Source: JAEUNX01 sp034004685 (GTDB taxonomy: Bacteria; Pseudomonadota; Gammaproteobacteria; Burkholderiales; Rhodocyclaceae). From it: a stretch of DNA of 64,000 nucleotides. The stretch lies in assembly GCA_034004685.1 (NCBI GenBank), contig JAVEWG010000001.1:145165-209164 (forward strand), in the 5' to 3' direction. The notes beneath the pieces are model-generated. The model did not search any database and was not told where the DNA came from. It was given only the letters and a program-made list of their open reading frames with translations. Within the stretch, counting starts at the first letter, position 1. Every line of letters begins with the position of its first letter. The position numbers and the translations under genes were made by a program. Positions 45,845 through 53,665 of the stretch are shown in pieces.

Positions 45845-46082
45845 ATGAAGAAAGGGTGGCGATGTTGGGAGAACGGGCGGGCGAGGCGGAATGATCACGG
45901 CTCACACACAAAGATCTGACACCCCCATCGAACCGCTAGCGCTTCGGTCAGTAGCCACGGGTTGACAGATCCATCGGCCGCCCCGTACACACTCAGCGGA
46001 CTACCCGCCAACGAAGACGCATCGACCGAGCGCGTCACCACCAACCCCGGCCGACCTTGACCCAACCTGGAGCACTCCTCGG
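45845..46082. other. Region between vapBC remnant and the dehydrogenase gene
   Basis: About 240 bases of lower coding density, containing the unassigned minus-strand frame. No terminator, repeat or clear promoter was recognised. Together with the decayed toxin-antitoxin genes it looks like a former insertion site undergoing erosion. Confidence 0.4.
45895..46060 (-). other. Unassigned short open frame on the minus strand
   Basis: Between the vapBC remnant and the next gene, one minus-strand frame stays open for about 60 codons and ends at a TGA (45897-45895). It reads GRPGLVVTRSVDASSL, then PLSVYGAADGSVNPWLLTEA and AVRWGCQIFVCEP. The composition looks protein-like (few Arg/Pro runs, unlike shadow frames here), but an in-frame TAG blocks extension upstream, and I do not recognise the family. 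It may be the tail of a deleted gene. Confidence 0.25.
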
Positions 46083-46967
46083 ATGACTACGGCAAATCCC
46101 CCTGAGCCCACGGACGCCAGCGCCAAGGTGGCGGTCATCACCGGGGCCAGCTCCGGGATCGGCCTGGTGATGGCCAAGACCCTGGCCCGGCAGGGCTGGC
46201 GGGTGATTGGCCTGGGGCGCGACTTAGGGCGCAGCAAGGTGGCCCAGGCCGCGATCCGTGGGGTATCCACTGGACCCGGGGTGGCCATGGTGATGGCGGA
46301 TCTCGCGGTGATGGCAGAGGCCGCCCGGGCGGCCCGGGAGGTGGCGACCTTGACTACGTGGGTCGACGTGCTGATCAACAACGCCGGCGGCACCCCCGCC
46401 GGCCGGCGAGAAACGCCGGATGGCCTGGAGGCCACCTTCGCCGCCAACCATCTGGGCCCCTTTCTGCTGACCACCCGCCTGCTTCCCCTGCTGCGGGCCG
46501 CCGCCCCCGGGGCACGCATCGTCAACGTGGCCTCCGTGGCCCATCGCTTTGCCCCCGCCCTGGACTGGGACGATCTCCAGGCCCGGCGCAAGTTTTCCGC
46601 CAACACCGTGTATGCCCGCTCCAAGCTGGCCAACATCCTGTTCACCCGGGAGCTGGCACGGCGGCTGGCGGGGGACGGCATCCGGGTCAACGCCATGCAG
46701 CCCGGCATGGTGGCCTCCAACTTCGCCAGCCATGGCACCGGTTTCATGAAGCTGATCTATGCCCTGGGGCGCCCCTTTTCCCGCACGCCCGAACAAGGCG
46801 CCGACACCGCCTTGTGGCTGGCCACCGCGCCGGAAGCCGCAAGCCTGACCGGCGGCTACTTTGGCGACCGCAAGCCCGCCCAGGCCAGCACCGAGGCCCT
46901 GAATGACGAATCCGCCCGCCGGTTGTGGGCCGAGAGCGAGGCGCTGATCGCCCGCAGCGGTGCTTGA
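46083..46967 (+). CDS. Short-chain dehydrogenase/reductase, retinol-dehydrogenase-like
   Basis: 294 residues with a Rossmann fold. The cofactor motif is VAVITGASSGIG near residue 20, the structural NNAGG follows, and the catalytic residues are Ser in NVASVAHRF and the Tyr-x-x-x-Lys in TVYARSKLANILF. Arg and Gly at the second strand (GLGRDLGR) suggest NADP(H) preference. The ANHLGPFLLTTRLLPLL segment is typical of the retinol dehydrogenase/WWOX-like branch. Substrate unknown. It is a stand-alone gene. Confidence 0.88.
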   Translation: MTTANPPEPTDASAKVAVITGASSGIGLVMAKTLARQGWRVIGLGRDLGRSKVAQAAIRGVSTGPGVAMVMADLAVMAEAARAAREVATLTTWVDVLINNAGGTPAGRRETPDGLEATFAANHLGPFLLTTRLLPLLRAAAPGARIVNVASVAHRFAPALDWDDLQARRKFSANTVYARSKLANILFTRELARRLAGDGIRVNAMQPGMVASNFASHGTGFMKLIYALGRPFSRTPEQGADTALWLATAPEAASLTGGYFGDRKPAQASTEALNDESARRLWAESEALIARSGA

Positions 46968-47045
46968 AATCCCGGCGGCCGGCGGGGCCGGAGCCGCCCG
47001 CCTGGCGTGCTAGACTTCCCGCGCTTCACGCTCCCCGCCCCGCCC

Positions 47046-48074
47046 ATGCAGATTCATCTCGTACTCCCCGGCCTGCTGTGGCCCGGTGCCGCCGCCCGCA
47101 ATTTCGCCCGGGATCTGCCCCTGCCGGCCCTCTCCGCCCTGCTCGGCCACGCCAGGGTTTCCCTTGGCCTGCCCCAGGCCCCGGACGCCTGGCTGGCAAA
47201 GCAATTCGGGCTGGGTCCGGACGCCCCCCTGGCGGCCCTACGCCGCCTGGGCGAAGCCACCCTGCCGGAGCCGGAGCCGGGTACTGCCTGGTTATGCGCC
47301 GACCCGGTGCGGCTCCAGTTCGCCCAGCAACACCTGATCCTGGCGGACGTCACCGACCTGAACCTCCAAGCCGAAGAGGCCGACGCCCTGGTGGCCGCCC
47401 TCAACGACACCTTTCCAGATGTGGGGCGCTTCGAAATGGCCACGCCCGACCGCTGGTACCTCAAGCTGGCCTCCCCACCCCAGGCCACCTTCGCGCCCTT
47501 GTCCCAGGTGGCCAGCCGGCCGGTGACCCCCTTCCTGCCCACCGGTCCCCAGGCCGCCCGGTGGGTCCGAACCATGAACGAAGCCCAGATCGTGCTCCAC
47601 AACCACCCCCTTAACCAGGCCCGGGACGAAGCCGGCCTAGCCATCGCCAATAGCCTGTGGCTGTGGGGCGCGGGCACGGCCGGGGAGGGCAATCTGCCCC
47701 GGCTCGCCCCCCCGGCGCCCCGCATCCTGGCGGAAGCCCCCCTGCCCCGGGGCCTGGCCCGGGCCGCCGGGGTGGCGCCCGCCGCCCCCGTCCTGCCGCT
47801 TGGGGGTCCGGACACCCTGGTGATCCTGGAAGACCTCCTGCGCCCCGCCCTCTATCTGGACCTGGAGCGCTGGCGCCAAGCCCTGCTGGCCCTGGAAGCC
47901 ACCTGGTTCGCCCCCCTGCTGGCTGCCCTCCAGGCCCGCCGGGTGAGCAGCCTGGTGATCAGCGCCCCCGGCGACCAGGCCACCCTGGAGATCCGGACAG
48001 CCCGGCCCCGCTTCTGGCAGTTCTGGCGCAAGCCCCGCAATCTGGAAGACCTTCCCCTGCCCCCCGCCCCATGA
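47046..48074 (+). CDS. RpfE-type regulatory protein / iPGM-like protein of unknown function
   Basis: 342 residues from the ATG at 47046 (MQIHLVLPGLLWP). The protein belongs to a family annotated as RpfE-type or cofactor-independent phosphoglycerate-mutase-like, found upstream of recJ in betaproteobacteria. The conserved blocks TAWLCADPVRLQFAQQHLIL and NEAQIVLHNHPLNQARDEAG are present, as is SLWLWGAG. No metal-binding set complete enough for a phosphatase is visible to me. Its stop overlaps the recJ start (ATGA), so the two are coexpressed. Function is not established. Confidence 0.7.
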   Translation: MQIHLVLPGLLWPGAAARNFARDLPLPALSALLGHARVSLGLPQAPDAWLAKQFGLGPDAPLAALRRLGEATLPEPEPGTAWLCADPVRLQFAQQHLILADVTDLNLQAEEADALVAALNDTFPDVGRFEMATPDRWYLKLASPPQATFAPLSQVASRPVTPFLPTGPQAARWVRTMNEAQIVLHNHPLNQARDEAGLAIANSLWLWGAGTAGEGNLPRLAPPAPRILAEAPLPRGLARAAGVAPAAPVLPLGGPDTLVILEDLLRPALYLDLERWRQALLALEATWFAPLLAALQARRVSSLVISAPGDQATLEIRTARPRFWQFWRKPRNLEDLPLPPAP

Positions 48075-49762
48075 CCCGCATCCTTCGCCGCAGCGCCCCC
48101 CTCCGCCAGGTTCAATCCCTCACCCAGGCTGGCATCCATCCCATGCTGGCACGCATCTACGCCGGCCGGGGAGTGGCCCGCCGGGAAGAGCTGGACTACG
48201 CCCTCAAGGGCCTGCTGCCCCCCACCCAGCTCAAGGGCGTGGAGGACGCAGCCCGCCTGCTGGCGGACGCCATCGAGGCGGGCGCCCGGATCGTGATCGT
48301 GGCGGACTACGACTGCGACGGGGCCACCGCCTGCGCCGTGGGCATCCGGGGCCTCAAGGCCTTCGGGGCCGACGTGCATTACCTGGTGCCCAACCGCTTC
48401 GAATACGGCTACGGCCTCACCCCCCCCATCGTGGAGCTGGCCGCCCGCCTGGAGCCGGATCTCCTCATCACCGTGGATAACGGCATCGCCTCGGTGGAAG
48501 GGGTGGCCGCCGCCCAGGCCGCCGGCATCGCCACCCTCATCACCGACCACCACCTGCCCGGCGACGAGCTGCCGGCGGCGGACGTGATCGTAAACCCCAA
48601 CCAGCCCGGCTGCCCCTTCCCCAGCAAGGCCCTGGCCGGGGTCGGGGTGATGTTCTACACCCTGCTGGCCTTGCGGGCCGAGTTGCGGGAACGGGGCGCC
48701 TTTGCCCAGGGGGCCGAACCCAACCTGGGAGATCTGCTGGATCTGGTGGCCCTGGGCACGGTGGCGGACGTGGCCCGGCTGGACCGCAACAACCGCATCC
48801 TGGTCTCCCAGGGGCTGGCCCGGATGCGGGCCGGGCGCAGCCAGCCCGGCATCCAGGCCCTCTTCGCGGTGGCCGCCCGGGAGCCCGCCCGGGCCAACGC
48901 CTTCGACCTGGGCTTTGCCCTGGGGCCGCGCCTCAACGCCGCCGGGCGGCTTTCCGACATGAGCCTGGGCATCGAGCTCCTGATCACCGACGACATGGGC
49001 CGGGCCATGAACATCGCCCAGGAGCTGGACAAGCTCAACCGGGAGCGCCGCGCCATCGAGGCGGACATGCAGGAAGGGGCCCTGGCCGAGCTCGCCGACT
49101 TCGACCCGGGCAACACCGCCAGCGTCAGCCTGTTCCAGCCCGACTGGCATCAGGGTGTGATCGGCATCGTGGCCGGGCGCATCAAGGAAAAGCTCCACCG
49201 CCCGGTGATCGCCTTCGCCCGAGGCCATGAGGGGGAACTCAAGGGCTCCGGCCGCTCCATCCCGGGGCTGCACCTGCGGGATGCCCTGGACGTGGTGACC
49301 AAGCAGGTGCCGGACCTCATCCTCAAGTTCGGCGGCCACGCCATGGCCGCCGGGCTCACCATCCGGGAGGTGGAATTCGAGCGCTTCGCGGCGGTCTTCG
49401 AGGCGGTGGTGCGGGAGCTGGTGGAGCCGGCCGCCCTCACCCACACTCTGGAAACCGACGGGCCCCTGGAATCGGGCTACATGAGCCTGGAAAGCGCCCG
49501 CCTGCTGGAGCAGGACGTGTGGGGCCAGGGCTTCCCCGCCCCGGTGTTCGACGACGTGTTCCAGGTGGTCAACCAGCGCCTCCTCAAGGACCGCCACCTC
49601 AAGCTGCAACTGGAAAAGAACGGCGCCCGCTTCGAGGCCATCCAGTTCAACCACGCCGACCCCGCCCCACCCCGCATCCACGCCGCCTACCGGCTGGCAG
49701 TCAATGAGTACAACGGGGTCTCCAGCGTGCAATTGATGCTGGAGCACTTCGACGAGGCGTAA
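48071..49762 (+). CDS. recJ: Single-stranded-DNA-specific exonuclease RecJ
   Basis: 563 residues from the ATG at 48071. A 5'-3' exonuclease acting in recombinational repair and mismatch repair. DHH-superfamily motifs are clear: VADYDCDGATACAVG, TVDNGIAS, and LITDHHLPGDELPAA, then the DHHA1 domain with LKFGGHAMAAGLTI, and a C-terminal OB fold. Translation is coupled to the RpfE-like gene. Confidence 0.96.
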   Translation: MTRILRRSAPLRQVQSLTQAGIHPMLARIYAGRGVARREELDYALKGLLPPTQLKGVEDAARLLADAIEAGARIVIVADYDCDGATACAVGIRGLKAFGADVHYLVPNRFEYGYGLTPPIVELAARLEPDLLITVDNGIASVEGVAAAQAAGIATLITDHHLPGDELPAADVIVNPNQPGCPFPSKALAGVGVMFYTLLALRAELRERGAFAQGAEPNLGDLLDLVALGTVADVARLDRNNRILVSQGLARMRAGRSQPGIQALFAVAAREPARANAFDLGFALGPRLNAAGRLSDMSLGIELLITDDMGRAMNIAQELDKLNRERRAIEADMQEGALAELADFDPGNTASVSLFQPDWHQGVIGIVAGRIKEKLHRPVIAFARGHEGELKGSGRSIPGLHLRDALDVVTKQVPDLILKFGGHAMAAGLTIREVEFERFAAVFEAVVRELVEPAALTHTLETDGPLESGYMSLESARLLEQDVWGQGFPAPVFDDVFQVVNQRLLKDRHLKLQLEKNGARFEAIQFNHADPAPPRIHAAYRLAVNEYNGVSSVQLMLEHFDEA

Positions 49763-49851
49763 GACTTATTCGGCTCTCAAGGCGCCGACCGCCGTGGGCG
49801 CCTCCCTGGGCTAATGTGGGCTTCCAACCAAAACGAGAGAGAGACAAGAAA

Positions 49852-50580
49852 ATGAATTCCATCGAAGGCAAGGTCGTTCTGATCACCGGCGCCAGCAGCG
49901 GCATCGGGGAAACCACGGCGCGCCGGCTGGGGGCCATGGGGGCCAATCTGGCCCTGGCCGCCCGCCGCGCCGATCGCCTGGCGGCCCTGGCCGCCGAAAT
50001 CGGCCCCCAGGTGATCTGGGCCGCCACCGATGTGACCCGGCTGGCGGACGTGGAGGCCATCGCCGAGGCCGCCCGCCAGCGCTTCGGAGGCATCGACGTA
50101 CTCATCAACAACGCCGGCATCATGCCCATCTCGCCCCTGGCCGCTGGCCGGGTGGAAGACTGGCACCGCATGGTGGATGTGAACATCAAGGGCGTGCTCC
50201 ACGGCATCCACGCGGTGCTGGCGGGCATGCTGGCCCAGGGCAGCGGCCACGTCATCAACATTTCCTCGGTGGCCGGCCACCTGGTGGGCCCCGGCAGTTC
50301 GGTCTATTCCGGCACCAAGTTCGCAGTGCGGGCCATCAGCGAGGGGCTGCGCCAGGAATGCGTGGGCAAGCTGCGGGTCACCACCATCTGCCCCGGCCTG
50401 GTGGAGAGCGAACTGGCGGCCAGCATCACCACCCCCGCCATCCGGGAGCGGGTGGAAAAGACCTACGAGGGGGCCATCAGCGCCGAGGCCATCGCCGACG
50501 CCATCGTCTATGCCCTGGGCCAACCGCCGGAAGTCGCCGTCAATGAAATCATCGTGCGCCCCCTTTCCCAGGCGTTCTAG
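49852..50580 (+). CDS. Short-chain dehydrogenase (classical SDR, YdfG-like)
   Basis: 242 residues from the ATG at 49852, with the purine-rich GAGAGAGACAAG ahead of it as ribosome binding site. Motifs: VVLITGASSGIGETTARRL, NNAGIMP, Ser in NISSVAGH, Tyr/Lys in SVYSGTKFAVRAIS, and ICPGLVESEL. The ARRADRL after the second strand favours NADP(H). Family members reduce 3-hydroxy acids or carbonyls; the substrate is unknown. It is unrelated in sequence detail to the SDR at 46083 beyond the fold. Confidence 0.9.
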   Translation: MNSIEGKVVLITGASSGIGETTARRLGAMGANLALAARRADRLAALAAEIGPQVIWAATDVTRLADVEAIAEAARQRFGGIDVLINNAGIMPISPLAAGRVEDWHRMVDVNIKGVLHGIHAVLAGMLAQGSGHVINISSVAGHLVGPGSSVYSGTKFAVRAISEGLRQECVGKLRVTTICPGLVESELAASITTPAIRERVEKTYEGAISAEAIADAIVYALGQPPEVAVNEIIVRPLSQAF

Positions 50581-50641
50581 AGCGGAATGAATCCCGCCCT
50601 GCCAAGTCGGCGATTCGCGGTAGGGCCGGATTCATCCGGCC
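50581..50641. repeat. Pair of REP-like 22-bp palindromes in opposite orientation
   Basis: 50620-50641 reads GTAGGGCCGGATTCATCCGGCC. The preceding 50581-50602, on the minus strand, reads as a close variant beginning GCAGGGCGGGATTCATTCCG. The same motif recurs at 56978 and 57062. The layout (inverted pair after a stop codon) resembles bacterial interspersed mosaic elements. Confidence 0.7.
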
Positions 50642-50857
50642 GGCTTCCATTGGGCGCATCGGCGGCCGTTGCCGGGCAGGGCAACCCTCCTCTCCCTGCC
50701 CGCCCGTCGCTGGCCATGGGTTCCTTGCTCCATACGGCACAGCGCCATCCCGCCACCCGGACCTTGATCCAGCGTAAGGCGGGCAACGCCATCCTTGCTA
50801 TTTTGCGGGCCTTGCCCCGGCGCAATCGAGCGCCGGCGCCACCGGGGAATCCAGCGC

Positions 50858-51178
50858 ATGAAAACCATCAGGGTCATCAGCAGCAGCCGTGTCGACAACA
50901 CCGGCACCTACGAACTGTTTCGCCAACTGATCGAGGATCGAGGCCTGGAAGTGCGCCTGGAAAAGGCGCGGATCATTCCCGGGATGCAGGGTGCCGGGGT
51001 GATGGAGGAAGCCGGGGTGATCATCGATGGCGAGCGGGTCCACGGCGGCACCCCCGAGCAGCGCGAGATCGAGGCCTGGCTGGACAGCGTGGAGGCGGAA
51101 CCCTGCTGCGGCTTCTGTGGCGGCCAGGGGCGGGAATTCCTCAAGGCCGCGCGGCAGAAGAACGAACCGGCCGCCTGA
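50858..51178 (+). CDS. Small degenerate thioredoxin-fold protein with C-terminal CCGFC motif
   Basis: 106 residues from the ATG at 50858. The order MKTIRVISSS, helix, EVRLEKARII, AGVIIDGERVHGG, then EIEAWL follows the small thioredoxin-like (MTH895/redox-active disulfide protein 2) family. However, the usual N-terminal CxxC is replaced by SSSRVDNT, and the TP dipeptide before the third strand by EA. Instead there is a cysteine cluster at residues 83-87 (PCCGFCGG). It cannot be a conventional disulfide reductase; metal binding is possible. The family assignment is inference from pattern. Confidence 0.55.
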   Translation: MKTIRVISSSRVDNTGTYELFRQLIEDRGLEVRLEKARIIPGMQGAGVMEEAGVIIDGERVHGGTPEQREIEAWLDSVEAEPCCGFCGGQGREFLKAARQKNEPAA

Positions 51179-51253
51179 CCGGCCCCTCCCGCCGGGGATT
51201 CAGAGGAACAAGGCCCTCCGCCTGAGGACGGCGAGCCCTTGCCAAAGGTCGTG

Positions 51254-51925
51254 ATGCTGGTTGATGCCCCCACCGAACTGGCCACCGCCGCCACCGACGG
51301 CCTGCTGGCCCTTGAAAGCCTGGGGCTGGCGGCCTGGCTGAGCCGCGCCCCGATGGGGGGCGCCTGGCGCAGCCGGCTTTGGCGCGGCGCCTTTGCTTTG
51401 CTGGCAGTGGCATCCCTGCTGGGCGCGGCGACCCATGGCCTGGCCCTGCCGACGGGCTTCCAGGCCCTGGTGTGGCCGGTTCTGTACCTGGCCCTGGGCG
51501 TGATGGTGGCCCTCTTCCTGGTGGGCGCCGTCCTGGATGGCTGGGGGCCGGTGTCCGCCCGAAGGCTGCTGCCCTGGGCTTTGGCGGGCGGCGCGGCGTG
51601 CGTTGCCGCCACCGGGCTGCTCGGTGGCGCCTTCCGGGTCTTCCTGGTGTTCGAAGGCGGGGCGATGCTCGCCGCCCTGGCGGTCTACGTCCGGCTCGCG
51701 GCCCGCCAGCGCCTGCCTGGCGCCGGGCTCATCACCCTGTCCATCCTGGTGAACCTGGTCGCGGCGGGCATCCAGGCGGGCGGCGTGTCACCACGGGCCC
51801 TGCTGCCCCTGGATCACAACGGCCTGTTCCATCTGGTGCAGATGACAGGAGTCGCCCTCCTGGCCGCCGGGCTGACCAGAAACAAGGCCAGCCCGGCGGC
51901 CACCAGCAGCACGACCCCGGCATAG
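51254..51925 (+). CDS. Multi-pass membrane protein of unknown function
   Basis: 223 residues. The ATG at 51254 has AAGG seven bases upstream; earlier TTG and GTG codons in frame are possible. Six to seven hydrophobic segments are visible (for example AFALLAVASLLGAATHGLAL, PVLYLALGVMVALFLVGAVL, LLPWALAGGAACVAATGLLG), with an acidic TELATAATDGLLALESLGLA at the start. The spacing of helices and the GVSPRALLPLDHNGLFHLVQ segment recall DUF6962-type proteins. No enzyme motif was recognised. Confidence 0.65.
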   Translation: MLVDAPTELATAATDGLLALESLGLAAWLSRAPMGGAWRSRLWRGAFALLAVASLLGAATHGLALPTGFQALVWPVLYLALGVMVALFLVGAVLDGWGPVSARRLLPWALAGGAACVAATGLLGGAFRVFLVFEGGAMLAALAVYVRLAARQRLPGAGLITLSILVNLVAAGIQAGGVSPRALLPLDHNGLFHLVQMTGVALLAAGLTRNKASPAATSSTTPA

Positions 51926-52000
51926 GGCACCCGCTCCACCGGGGGAATCGCCGCGGCCCTAGGCGTCATCATCGGATTGCTGCTCCGCCGTCGCGATTAG
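51926..52000 (+). pseudogene. Possible remnant of an ElaB/YqjD-like membrane tail
   Basis: Directly after the stop of the membrane protein, the same frame encodes GTRSTGGIAAALGVIIGLLL followed by RRRD and TAG. That pattern (GIAA..G..IGLLL.RR at the end) is typical of the C-terminal membrane segment of DUF883 (ElaB/YqjD) proteins. No N-terminal part of such a protein is present. Alternatively it is just a readthrough tail. Bases 52001-52191 beyond it show nothing recognisable. Confidence 0.3.
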
Positions 52001-52191
52001 ACCGAGGGGCGCCCCCGGAGCTGCTTCTGGCGGCATGGCCACCGCAATGCGACATGCAGCGGCCTGGCCATGGACCCTTCCACCTCAAGTCAATGATTCA
52101 TTTGGGCATGCCTATCCAAATTCGCCAGGATCCTGCCCAATCAGGGCAAAATGGCGGCCCCCACGGACCCTATCCGGAAATCCCCCCCGCC

Positions 52192-52755
52192 ATGGACCCA
52201 CAAGCCATCATCGCCGCCACCCGCGCCTGGGTCGAAAAAGCCGTTATCGGCCTCAATCTGTGCCCCTTCGCCAAGGCGGTGTACGTGAAGGACCAGGTCC
52301 GCCTGGTGGTGAGCGAGGCCCGCTACCTGGACGAATTCCTTGAACAGCTGGAGGCGGAACTGAACTTCATCGCCACCGCCGACCCCCAGGAGGTGGATAC
52401 CACCTTGCTGGTGCATCCAACCCTGTTCCCCGACTTCCTGGACTTCAGTTACCTGCTGCCCATGGCCCACAAGGCCCTGGCCCGCCATGACCTGGAAGGG
52501 GTCATCCAGATCGCCAGCTTCCACCCGGATTTCCAGTTCGCCGACGCGCATGCGGACGACATCACCAATTACACCAATCGCTCGCCCTACCCGACCCTCC
52601 ACCTGATCCGCGAAGCCAGCATGGACAAGGCGGTTGCGGCCTTCCCCGAGGCGGCGGCCATCTACGAGCGCAACATGGCAACCCTGCAAACCCTGGGCCT
52701 TCCCGGCTGGGAGGCACTGGGGCTAGGGGCCACCACGGAGAAGAACCATGAGTAA
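52192..52755 (+). CDS. DUF1415 family protein
   Basis: 187 residues from the ATG at 52192 (MDPQAIIAATRAWVEKAVIG). The family hallmarks are LNLCPFAKAVYVKDQVRLVV, TLLVHPTLFPDFLDF, ASFHPDFQFADAHADD and the TNRSPYPTLHLIRE segment. The function is unknown; the conserved Cys, His and Asp residues suggest a metal- or nucleotide-binding site. Its last eight bases overlap the start of the methyltransferase gene, so the two are cotranslated. Confidence 0.9.
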   Translation: MDPQAIIAATRAWVEKAVIGLNLCPFAKAVYVKDQVRLVVSEARYLDEFLEQLEAELNFIATADPQEVDTTLLVHPTLFPDFLDFSYLLPMAHKALARHDLEGVIQIASFHPDFQFADAHADDITNYTNRSPYPTLHLIREASMDKAVAAFPEAAAIYERNMATLQTLGLPGWEALGLGATTEKNHE

Positions 52756-53623
52756 AACCAAGGCTTCCGCCGGCAAGACCCGGCCCTCGGGGGCGGCCAG
52801 ACCGGCTGTTCACCCGGAAGTCCGCCCTGGCCAGTCCATCGAGCTACTGAAGGAGCTCCACATCCTCACCCGGGACGGCCAGCTCAACCAGGACAGCCGC
52901 AGGAAGCTCAAGCAGGTCTATCACCTCTACCAATTCATCGAACCCCTGCTGGAGGAGGTGCTGGCCGACCGGGGCGATCTCACCCTGGCGGACCACGGGG
53001 CCGGCAAGTCCTACCTGGGCTTCATCCTCTACGATCTGTTCCTTAAGGCCAAGGAAACGGGCACCGTCTTTGGCATCGAAACCCGCGCCGAACTGGTGGA
53101 GCGCTCCCGCGCCCTGGCCCAGCGGCTCGATTTTCCCCGGATGCGCTTTCTCGACCTATCGGTGGAGGAGTCCACCCGCTCCACCGACCTGCCCGAGCGC
53201 ATCGACGTGGTCACCGCGCTCCACGCCTGCAACACCGCCACCGACGACGCGATCCAGTTCGCCTTCGCCAAGGATGCCCGCTGCCTGGTGCTGGTGCCCT
53301 GCTGCCAGGCCGAGGTGGCCAGCGTGCTGCGCCAGAACAAGAACGCCAGCTTCGGCCTCACGCCCCTCTCGGAAATCTGGCGTCACCCCATCCATACCCG
53401 GGAATTCGGCAGCCAGCTCACCAATGTGCTGCGTTGCCTGCAACTGGAGGCCCACGGCTACCAGGTGACGGTGACGGAGCTGGTGGGCTGGGAGCACTCC
53501 ATGAAAAACGAGCTGATCATCGCCCGCCGCACCGGCGCGCCCCGCAACAACGCCTTCGAGCGTATCGAGCAGATCCTGGATCAGCTCAACCTCAAGGAAC
53601 TGAAGACCCGCTTCGCCTGCTGA
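52748..53623 (+). CDS. SAM-dependent methyltransferase (METTL25 / Methyltransf_32-like)
   Basis: 291 residues. After a basic, low-complexity N-terminus, the SAM-binding part reads TLADHGAGKSYLGFILYDL, followed by FGIETRAELVERS, VVTALHACNTATDDAI and LVLVPCCQAEVASVL. The HAC and PCC blocks match the group of eukaryote-like methyltransferases related to METTL25 and to the RNA-modifying Methyltransf_32 family. Substrate unknown. It overlaps the DUF1415 gene by eight bases. Confidence 0.82.
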   Translation: MSKTKASAGKTRPSGAARPAVHPEVRPGQSIELLKELHILTRDGQLNQDSRRKLKQVYHLYQFIEPLLEEVLADRGDLTLADHGAGKSYLGFILYDLFLKAKETGTVFGIETRAELVERSRALAQRLDFPRMRFLDLSVEESTRSTDLPERIDVVTALHACNTATDDAIQFAFAKDARCLVLVPCCQAEVASVLRQNKNASFGLTPLSEIWRHPIHTREFGSQLTNVLRCLQLEAHGYQVTVTELVGWEHSMKNELIIARRTGAPRNNAFERIEQILDQLNLKELKTRFAC

Positions 53624-53665
53624 GGACAGACCGTCTATCCAGGCGAGCCTAGCCGCCGAAGATCA

